In this document: piece after piece, positions 53,621 to 64,000 of the stretch | Layout: each line of letters opens with the position of its first letter | Numbering within the stretch: position 1 is the first letter of the stretch | NCBI GenBank assembly: GCA_001310455.1 | Contig: BAXG01000005.1 | Location: 1 to 64,000 of the forward strand | DNA: 64,000 bases | From: Photobacterium sp. JCM 19050 | Lineage (GTDB): Bacteria > Pseudomonadota > Gammaproteobacteria > Enterobacterales > Vibrionaceae | Reading direction: 5' to 3' | The notes under the pieces: generated by a model | What the model was told of the DNA's origin: nothing | Seen by the model: the letters and a program-made list of their open reading frames with translations, nothing else | Database searches by the model: none | Position numbers and translations under genes: made by a program

Positions 53621-56600
53621 AGCGTATCCACTTCTGCCTGTAGTTGAACCACCGATGCACCCAAGCGCATCAGGTTTTCCGGAATGTGTTCCCCTTGCTG
53701 CTTGTGCGCGTCACTTTCAATGGCCAGGCAAAGATCAGCAATGGCATGGCAATCCATCATTCTGGCCGCCCCTTTTATGCGGTGGCTCAGCTGCGCAAGC
53801 TGGTCATAATCCTCACGATTGACGGCGCACAGTTGGCTATAGTCGTCCTGACAGGTGGCAGCAAATTGTCTTGCCATCTCCCGGGCCATCTCCGCATCAC
53901 CAAACAGACCTTCGAGCAGGGAAAGACTCAGCAGTTGAGTTTTGCTGGTTAGCGCCGGGTCTGCGTTTGGTGCTGTTTGCTCATCCGGAATGGAAACATG
54001 GAGAAAATCCCCCAGATCCCAGTCGTCTGTGGCTGCAGGAGCCGGATTTGCTTTCGGCATCCAGGTTTTCAGCGTTGCATCAAGATCCGGTACGGAAATC
54101 GGTTTTACCAGGAAGGCGTTGAATCCATGGGCCTGGCAAGGTTCCCCCTGGCTGCCGGCTGCGTTGGCGGTTAGGGCGAGGATTGGCAAAGCCGGGGCGC
54201 CGGACAATCTCTCTGCGTCCCTGATTTTTTTCGTCAGGGTGTAGCCGTCCATTTCAGGCATATGGCAGTCAGTGATCAGGAGCGGGTAAGCGAAGTTGGA
54301 AATGGCTTTCAACGCTTCGATACCATTTTCAACAATGTCTGCCATATAACCGAGTGTTTGCAGCTGGCGGCGAATAATTTCCTGATTTATCGGGTGATCT
54401 TCCGCTACCAATAGCAGTTTTCCCTGTGCCATCGCTTCTTCGCGAGTCAGGGTGGCCGGCTCGGTCTGGCCATTGTCCGCTGCTTTTTCAACAGTCTGGA
54501 CATCATTGTCTATCGCCAGGTGCAGATGTTCAGGCAGCAAAGGGTTGAGGGAGACCTGCCAGCCCAGTTTACAAGGTTCCGGCGAGAGCATACTACGCTC
54601 ACAAAAGGTGACCCACAAGGCGCCAGGAAGGCGCGCTTTCATCTGTGAAAGCTGGACATCCTGTGACTGGAGCCAGGTGCCGGCCACAAATATATGGGAA
54701 GCCTGAACAGAGAGTGCTTGCTGTGTAACCTGCTGCCAGGACTGTACAGGCAGGAAGTGAACGTTATCGAAGAATGATTTCAGGTATTGCGGGAGGGCAA
54801 TATCGGATGACAATTTATCACCGATACACAGGCAGGCGGTTTTCTTCGAGATTTGGATGGCGGGCTCAATCACTGGCAAATCGACAGTAAAGCTGAAGCA
54901 GGTGCCTACGTTGGGCTCACTCGATACCCCGATCTCACCACCCATAAGGTGAACCAGTTCCCGGCAGATACTCAGCCCAAGCCCGGTTCCGCTGAATCGT
55001 CGGTTGGCATGGCCTTCCGCCTGTTCAAAAGGCTGGAAAAGGCGCTTGCAGTCTTCCTGCGAAATTCCGATACCGGTGTCAGAAACGGAGAATTGCAGAG
55101 ATTGCTTTCCGTCTCTGGTCGAAAGGCAATCCACAAGCAGCGTGATTTTGCCTGACTGGGTGAACTTAATTGCGTTATTCAGCAGGTTGTTGAGCGTTTG
55201 CTTGAGGCGCAGGTCATCGACCCACACTTTATGGGCGACCGCCGGATCCAGCCACAATTTGAACCCGATGCCTTTCTGGTCAGCGTGGACCACATGGGGG
55301 CGGACAACCTCATAGATGGTTTGAGAGAGGTTTGTTTCGCCACAAACCAAGGATAATTTTCCTGCTTCGATTTTGGAAAAATCCAACACATCGTTCACGA
55401 TATTGAGCAGGTTGTGCGCTGATTGGGTCAGGTTGACGTGAAGGCTTCTTGCATCCGGCTCTTTGACCTTGGGGGCCATAAGCTCAAGAAGGCCGAGAAT
55501 ACCGCTTATAGGGGTTCGGATTTCGTGGCTCATCATTGCCAGGAACCGGGATTTAGCCTCGGTGGCTTCTTCTGCCTGTGCGCGGGCTTTCTCAAGTTCC
55601 AGCTGTTGTGCCTTTACCTTGGAAATGTCGGTAATCAAGGTATTCCACTTCCACCCCTGTTCCACCCGCTGGATTTGGCTGCGGATTAACACCCAGGCGT
55701 CGATCCGGCCCGGAACGGATTCGATCTGCACCTCCTGGTGCCAGTAACCGGTATGAATGGCTTCTGATACTGAATGGATCAGTTCTTTGCCGTCGTGGCG
55801 TGCGCGGGCCATTTCAAAGAGGCTTTCTGGGTTGTCGAAAAGTGTTTGCGGTGCAATGCCGAGCAGCGATTCGATTTTCTCACTGACATAGAGCAATGTA
55901 ATGTCAGTCGGATCTTCACTGTGCTGGATATGCTGAAGTAAAGCGCCATCGATATTGTTGGTCAGGTAGGTAAGCTGCTGCTCAAACGTTTTTCGTTGTT
56001 CCACTTCCCGGGAGAGCCGGCGGTTCCAGTAAAAGATAATCCCGACAATAAGCGATATAACGGAGCAGATAATTGCCCCCCAGAAAAGAATTTCCCGGAA
56101 TGGGATGCCCTGGGAGAGCGTGACTGTATTCCAACGGTTTTCCAACTCGGCGTAACGTGTTGGCGGAATGGCGTTCAGTGCCTTGTTAAGCAAATCACGC
56201 AACATGTCATTGTCTTTGCGAACGGCCAGACCGACCGGTTGGTACATGTGATCCAACGTACTAGGGATCACTGTAAGCTTGCCGAGGTAACGGCTTTTCA
56301 GAAGTTCCGAAGCACTGGAAAGTGAGATGACTCCGGCATCCACGTCGCCGTCTGTCAGCGCATCAAGCAGGTTGGAACTGTCATCAAATGACAGAATCTT
56401 GTTGTGGGGGTAAACCTCATTCGCCAGTACCTGGCCATACCGGTTGGCGACAACGCCGATGCGTGTCTCATTGGATAGGCTGCCAAGTGGGCGTTGCGTT
56501 GATCCAATCAGCACCCAGTGTTCTTCAGTGTATGGTTGGCTGCATGCCAGAATTTTTTGCCGGTCTGTGGTACAGGTCACTGCCGCAACCAAGTCAACCT

Positions 56601-57620
56601 CTTCACTGTTCAGGCCCGTCAGGATGGTTGAGAGGGAAGACATCTCAACAGGTCTGATTTTTAAATTGAGCGACTGACTGATTTCGTTGAGTAAGTCCGC
56701 AGCAAGACCACGGAAATTGCCGTCTTTGTCTGTGAACTGGAATGGGTAGTCGCCGGGATGGTAGGCCACACGCAACTCCGCGGTATCAGACAACCACTGC
56801 TTTTCAACCGCATCAAGGTTGAGGGTGTTGTGACTGCCAAGCATCAGTTGCTGCCGTTCGGTCAGCCACTGGCGGTAGAGTGCATCCAACTGAGATTTGG
56901 TCAGGGACTCAATGGATTTGTTGAGCCGGTTTATGAGTTCATTCTGGCCAATTTGGGAAACAATAAACAGCCGGTCATAAGGAAGGGCGGTGAGTACAGT
57001 GAAATCGAGGTTTTCAGCATCACTGTCATTCATTTTCAGGGTGCTGAGTGTCAATGCGTTGCTGACGTAGAGATCGACAGTCTGATCTTTGATTGCCTGC
57101 AAAGCCTGTGTTGAGGTCGGAAATGAAATCAACCTCGGAGCGTAGGGAAGCAGGCCGCCCAGTTGCTGCTCGAGGGCAACGCCTTGCTCTACGGCAAAAA
57201 TCGCGGAACTGGATTTCTCAAGGTCATAGCTTTCATTTGCCCGGGTGACCATGCCTTGCGGTGCCGACAGGATAGGGTGACTGAACAGCATGTATTTCTG
57301 GCGTTCAATCGTCGATGACACGCCGATCAGTGCATCAATTTTGTTCTGTCGGAATGCTGAAAACATGGCATCAAAGGTCGGGTAGACAACGGGTTCAACC
57401 CGGTAACCAGCATGACTCGCGATAAGCTCCATCATGGAAGGCAGTAAGCCGACGACATCGTCACTGGCAGATAGGCGAGAAAAAGGCTCCAGTTAAACGC
57501 CGGATAGCCGACGCGGATGACTTTTGAGCTGTCTTCAGTCTCAAGGTGTTTTGTGGATGACAGGGCAGAAACTGACATGAAAGACATCAGAATGCACAAA
57601 AGGAAAAAACCTTTTCTCAT
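53617..57620 (-). CDS. vieS: BvgS/VieS-like hybrid histidine kinase, frameshifted at the 5' end
   Basis: 1334 aa after repair. Signal sequence (MRKGFFLLCILMSFMSVSAL) then two periplasmic SBP_bac_3 Venus-flytrap domains (about 35-265 and 275-500), TM (about 515-535, FWGAIICSVISLIVGIIFYW), PAS-like region, HisKA (MMSHEIRTP), HATPase, REC (LLITDCHMPEMDG) and HPt (SHRIKGAARMMDC). Adding one G near 57494 (TGGAG to TGGGAG) joins AFNW to EPFSRLSASDDVVGLL. Unorthodox phosphorelay H-D-H to the downstream REC-EAL protein. Ligand unknown, perhaps an amino acid. Its start overlaps vieB by 4 nt. Confidence 0.9.
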
Positions 57621-59221
57621 ACGATGGCGTCTCCAGTTTGTTGAGGGCTTGAAGATATAGGTTGTTGTAGTAATTCGTATTTCTTGGTGAGTGCCAGGTA
57701 CCAGTCTGGCAGTGTCTGGCGAGCTTCAAATGTCCAGCGTGCTTCTGTAATCAATGCGCCGTGGTTTTGTGGTGTCAGGATTTTCTGGCAGGCCAGAGCA
57801 ATGACACAACGGGCGAGGGTGACATCGAAACGGTTTTCCGGCCAAAGAGTGATGATTTGGCGTGCTGCCATCCGGAACTGTTTGTCCCGGTATAGCGCCA
57901 TTGCTTCATCATATTTTTCATTGGTTCGCAGACGGGGGAGTTCTTGTTTCACCCAACTCTGCTTAATGGTTTTCAACGTGGCATTTTGTTCTTCTTCCGC
58001 CAGCTTAGACAAGGCTGCCAAGGATGAACGCATACCCTGAACCATGCCCAGCCGACGGCATGCGTGGTAGGAGACAAAGTGAAACTCAAAACTCTGCTGG
58101 GTAATTGCTTTGGCATCTACTGTTTTGGTGGCAATCAAATAGCGGTACGCTGCCAGAACGTTACCTTGCAAGGCAGAATAATGTGCCCGGACTGCATTGA
58201 AAAAAGGTCGCTCTGCCTGTGAAATTGCTTTTTGTTGTGACAACCGCAGCCAGGTTTCTGTTGGAGGATCTTGCGTGAGTTTCCCTTCGATCATCACTGA
58301 TGCCAACAGGCAGTAATAGTCCGGCAGGTTCCACACGGATTTGTGGAGGGTTGCGGCAGCGTCGAGCACATATTTGTCAGCTTCATTTGACAGGTAGAGT
58401 GTCTGGCCCAGCCAGATGAGGCAGAAAAGCCGGGTCAGGTTATACGGACAGCTTTGATGTGCCTGCTGAAGTATTACAAAAGCGCTGGAGGGTTTTCCGT
58501 CCTGTATCGCCTTGCGCGCATTCAGGTCCATCACTGTGATGGATTTTTATCCTGTTCCCAAAGGGCATCGATGACTTTTTCGGCCTCAGGGAGGCGATGT
58601 TCATTCATCAGCAAGTCAGCAAGCAGGGTTTTCGCCGGCAAGTATTCATGTTTTTGGATAAAACTTTGCAGCATAGAAATAGCCGCGGCCCTTTCCCCTT
58701 TTCGAACCATATATTTCGCCAGCATTGTCGCTGACTTTTTAAATGCATCTGGTGTTTTTGCCATTTTAAGGGCATCCCGAACCGCTGGGATTCCGCCTTT
58801 TCCATATGCTGTCACTACCGCCGCATCAAGGTCGTGCTGGTGGAAGGCTGCCATCAGGCGTTGTTGCATCATGTCGGGACGCAGAGGCTTTACCAGGTAT
58901 CAGTCGGCTCAAATTCAGCAAAACCCATGACTACCGACATAGATTCCTCGGCAGTGATAACAAACAAAAGGGATGATGACTGAGCATGTTGTCCCTGCGA
59001 AGGCGCTCGAGAAGCTGCAAACCGGTACTGCCCAACCCCAGGTTGAAATCAACCAAGAGGATATCGAACCGCCGGGCCTGGCACAGGCGAACGGCATCAG
59101 CCGCAGAGGACGCGGAGACAAGTAGGTTGGGTTTGAATCCGCATCTTTGCAGTACGAGGCGGGTAGCGCTTTGAATTATAGGGCTGTCATCAATAATCAG
59201 TACAGACTTGCTCTGATACAT
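57617..59221 (-). CDS. vieB: VieB-like REC-TPR regulator, three frameshifts
   Basis: About 535 aa in several frames. REC domain with D11/D12 and phosphoacceptor D58 (ILLVDFNLG); one T added near 58966 gives HPFLFVITAEESMSVVMGFA, then a base near 58901 gives YLVKPLRPDM with the conserved Lys. TPR-like helices follow (LAKYMVRKGERAAAISML), then, after one base near 58537, VMDLNARKAIQDGKPSSAF and onward. V. cholerae VieB has the same REC-TPR layout and modulates VieS-VieA phosphotransfer. First gene of vieB-vieS-REC-EAL here. Confidence 0.8.
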
Positions 59222-59430
59222 CCACGAGGTACTTCACATCAGTCATTACATGCTCCCTGCCTCGAAATTTTTCACGTCCAGTATGAAAAGATTGGCAATT
59301 TTATGGGGGCAGTATAAGGCAATTGTCTTACAAACTAAACGGAGCAAAATGAAGTAATTTGTGAAACGGCTTGTTAACCCTGGTGGGTTTTTATGTTTTT
59401 TTATCGACTAAATATTCATTAAGTGAATGG

Positions 59431-59466
59431 ATGGATATAAAAACACCCGGCAGAACCGGGTGTTTT
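59431..59466 (-). terminator. terminator of focA-pflB
   Basis: AAAACACCCGG-CAGAA-CCGGGTGTTTT, minus strand followed by TATATCC; perfect 11-bp stem. 36 nt after the pflB stop. Confidence 0.9.
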
Positions 59467-59501
59467 CAGCGCCTCAAGGGCTATCTCTGGCCTAAGCACC
59501 A

Positions 59502-61776
<2,275 letters not shown>

Positions 61777-61855
61777 GATGTACCTACCTGTTTACATTCA
61801 GTAGAAAAGTAAGAGATTTCGACGTGTCGATAGCGCTCAGCAAAAACCCTGAGGT

Positions 61856-62718
61856 TTAGCTGTGACCGTGGTCGCCACGAAGATGAATCAGCCAGTAAGT
61901 CATACCCACCAGCAGGCCACCACCAATGATGTTGCCAATGGTTACTGGAATTAAGTTATTCAGGATGAAGTGACTAACAGTCAGATCGGCGAAATCAGCC
62001 GAAGTATATCCTGTTGCTGCCCAGAATTCAGGCTTGCAAAAGATTTAATTACGATGCCCATTGGAATCATGAACATGTTTGCGATGCTGTGCTCAAAGCC
62101 TGATGCAACAAACATAGCAACAGGGAGAGACATCGCGAGAATCTTGTCTGAGACACTGCGGCAAGAATAGGTCATCCAAACAGCCAGACAGACCATCAGG
62201 TTGCACAGAGTACCCAGTACAACGGCTTGGATGAAAGTATGATGAAGTTTATGTTGCGCAATCTTCATCGCGTTGATGCCCCAGTCGCCATGACCGGCCA
62301 TGTGCTGGCCAGCAAGCCAGATCATTGCAACGAAGAAAAATGCACCGACCATGTTGCCGAAGTACACAGTGACCCAGTTACGGCCAAGCTGGAACCAGGT
62401 AATGCGGTTACTTGCTTTTGCCACGGTGGTCAAAACTGTAGAAGTAAAAAGTTCACCACCGCAAACAACAACCAGAACCAGACCAAGACTGAACGCCAGA
62501 CCACCGGCAAATTTCACCAGGCCCCACGGCGCGTCGCCAGCACCAGCTGTAACGGTTGTGTAGAAAACGAAAGCAATAGAAATGAATACGCCAGCAGTAA
62601 TGGCAAGAATAAATGACTGGAAAGGCGCTTTAGTTGCCTTGTAAACCCCGACTTCTTCGGCTTTTTCTGCCATCGCGGGCGGCATAAGTGCGTCAAAAGG
62701 ATTGGATTGAGTCTTCAC
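61856..62718 (-). CDS. focA: FocA formate channel, frameshifted near the 3' end
   Basis: About 287 aa after repair. MKTQSNPFDALMPPAMAEKA is close to enteric FocA. GELFTSTVLTTVAKASNR and FEHSIANMFMIPMGIVI are family blocks; the conserved His of the channel is in AQHKLHHTFIQAVV-like context. The frame breaks in SFASL; adding one T (near 62032) gives EFWAATGYTSADFADLTVSH and GNIIGGGLLVGMTYWL to a stop at 61856. Pentameric formate channel/exporter. FNR site upstream at 62784. Confidence 0.92.
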
Positions 62719-62783
62719 GATAATGCCCGTAGGTCTCCAAATTTTTGCTGAAAAGATAGTAGCAGAGTTAACTCGAGATAAAA

Positions 62784-62797
62784 TTGATCGAGATCAT
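62784..62797. promoter_or_regulatory. FNR box of the focA-pflB promoter region
   Basis: TTGATcgagATCAt matches TTGATnnnnATCAA at 9 of 10 specified positions. It is 66-79 nt upstream of focA. Anaerobic induction of focA-pflB is expected. The 62719-63083 gap is otherwise very AT-rich (62800-62960), consistent with a multi-promoter region, and ends in the inverted repeat at 63023. Confidence 0.75.
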
Positions 62798-63022
62798 TGC
62801 TGTGAAAATTTATAACAATTATCTCATTCATGATTTTTCACAAACATCATAAGTACATGAAAATAAAAAATATAAAAAATCTGCAAACAATCAAAAAAAA
62901 TTGAATTGTAATAAAATTACGTATTTTTAACGAATGAAAATGCAAAAGTAGACGTGAATTGTTGCATAGTAAAAGGTTAATTTGATGGTGGGTGAATGTT
63001 TTAGTGAGAGGTATTCATGGTT

Positions 63023-63058
63023 GAGACAAATCGCGGATGGAAATCAGCGATTTGTCTC
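63023..63058 (-). terminator. inverted repeat after ycaO
   Basis: GAGACAAATCGC-(12 nt)-GCGATTTGTCTC, perfect 12-bp arms, 26 nt after the ycaO stop on the minus strand. No U tract is present, so it may be a weak terminator or mRNA 3' stabiliser. Confidence 0.6.
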
Positions 63059-63083
63059 GTTGTTTTAAGCATTCATCGCAGAA

Positions 63084-64000
63084 TCAGCTGCGTTTGGAGA
63101 TTTGCAGCTTTTGGTATGATGCCAGCAGTTTTTGGTGAGCACCGAAAGTGGCGAGCGTGTCATCAGCTGCCGCAAGCCCATAAAAACGTTCGCTGCCCTC
63201 AATGCTCGCCCAGGCTGCATCAACGATGCCTTTGCCGAACATTTTTTCAAAGACTTCTCGGTATTGACCGTTGTCGCGGGTTTCATCCATAAACAGCTCC
63301 AGGCTTGCCTTGAGACTGCGGAAGAAACGCTGGCGCTCTTTACTGTAAACCGAGGCATTGAAGTCGAGGCACCAACCGGCATAATCGAGTGCGGATTCGT
63401 GGTCACCGGAAGCGAGTGCCAGCAGGCACTTGAGCTCTCCGATGCGCAGTGTAGACCAGGCTGACCCTTTGTCCGGGGCGACACCAATCAGTTCGGCTAC
63501 CGGGTTGAAGTCATCGAAGCCTTCTTCTTCCAGCTCACTAATCAGTGCGGCGTACTCTTCTTTACTCCAATCTGACTCAGGCAATGACAAGATGGTATCA
63601 CGCCACTGTGCTCCCATATTGTTGTTGGCGAGCAGAAGCTCTTCCGGCGGATAAATTTCTGACCAGCCCGGTAGGACGATACGGCAGCAGGTTACGCCAA
63701 GGTGATCGTAGTCAGTGATATAGACATCGGTGTCTTCTTCACGGAATTTACCCATCAGGTAATGGAATTCTTCTTCCGACGTACCTTCGAAGTTCCATTC
63801 TGTGAACGGGTAATCGGGTTCGGACTTAAACAGATCCCAAGAAACCACGCCTGATGAGTCAATGAAATGCGTTTCCAGGTTATGGTGATCAGCCACATCT
63901 TCATTGTCGAAAGATGGCTCTGCAAATACGTCCAGTTGTTTCAGGCTGCGACCTTGCAATAATTCCGTCACTGTCCGCTCAAAAGCGACTTCGAAACGTG
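63084..64000 (-). CDS. ycaO: YcaO, ribosomal protein S12 methylthiotransferase accessory factor (partial, runs off the window)
   Basis: The 305 C-terminal residues are inside the window and the frame is open to base 64000 (RFEVAFERTVTELLQGRSLK at the edge). HFIDSSGVVSWDLF, LPGWSEIYPPEELLLANNN and GSAWSTLRIGELKCLLALAS match E. coli YcaO closely. YcaO helps RimO to beta-methylthiolate S12 Asp88. Its conserved ATP-binding N-terminal part is beyond the window. The gene order ycaO-focA-pflB is the enterobacterial one. Confidence 0.95.
   Translation of the reverse strand, partial: RFEVAFERTVTELLQGRSLKQLDVFAEPSFDNEDVADHHNLETHFIDSSGVVSWDLFKSEPDYPFTEWNFEGTSEEEFHYLMGKFREEDTDVYITDYDHLGVTCCRIVLPGWSEIYPPEELLLANNNMGAQWRDTILSLPESDWSKEEYAALISELEEEGFDDFNPVAELIGVAPDKGSAWSTLRIGELKCLLALASGDHESALDYAGWCLDFNASVYSKERQRFFRSLKASLELFMDETRDNGQYREVFEKMFGKGIVDAAWASIEGSERFYGLAAADDTLATFGAHQKLLASYQKLQISKRS

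Overview
The window looks like chromosome from a marine, facultatively anaerobic gammaproteobacterium, most likely a member of the Vibrionaceae (a Grimontia/Enterovibrio/Photobacterium-like organism is my guess). The reasons are gene content and order: ycaO-focA-pflB, yfbV next to ackA-pta, artPIQM, tesA divergent from ybbAP, metNIQ, UPF0304 YfbU, many chemotaxis and c-di-GMP proteins, and a VieSAB/RocSAR-like signalling operon. No phage, integrase, transposase or CRISPR array is visible.

Layout. 1-360: one intact tRNA-Pro(UGG) flanked by two degenerate copies. 0.6-8 kb: POT peptide transporter, TraB/GumN-like protein, a copper block (DUF411 protein, small protein, CopA with four metal-binding domains, divergent CueR, textbook CueR promoter), cytochrome b561. 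8-11.2 kb: arginine ABC transporter artPIQM behind a tandem ARG box. 11.5-21 kb: chemoreceptor, CnoX, SDR, TesA, YbbA-YbbP, YfcH, degenerate GGDEF-EAL protein. 21.2-23.5 kb: two DUF1538 membrane proteins with a P-II-like protein and a CBS protein, a compact and poorly understood transport/sensing cassette. 23.5-31.4 kb: Rdx thioredoxin-like protein, two TauE/SafE exporters, an AraC regulator and a reductive dehalogenase operon (rdhA, rdhB, TPR protein, rdhC, one small membrane protein). 31.6-37.7 kb: metNIQ with MetJ boxes, then a TRAP transporter. 37.8-38.4 kb: Doc toxin-antitoxin. 38.5-51.4 kb: LysE exporter, pta-ackA, yfbV, ChaN, RlmA, chemoreceptor, envelope proteins, yfbU, a COG3235 membrane protein. 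51.5-64 kb: pyruvate formate-lyase system (ycaO, focA, pflB, pflA) with the vieB-vieS-vieA-like operon inserted between pflB and pflA.

How the genes fit together: focA-pflB-pflA and pta-ackA form the mixed-acid fermentation route pyruvate -> formate + acetyl-CoA -> acetate + ATP, with FNR-like boxes upstream. The reductive dehalogenase operon would give an alternative anaerobic electron sink, with RdhC as membrane flavo/iron-sulfur protein and RdhB as anchor.

Important caveat: about thirty genes, including highly conserved ones (ackA, pflB, focA, metI), are broken by single-base indels, mostly a missing G or C in a short homopolymer. Restoring one base gives perfect family sequence each time. 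I treat these as probable sequencing/assembly errors and annotate the full gene span, noting each break. All promoter, operator and domain calls are by eye; no search or folding program was run.
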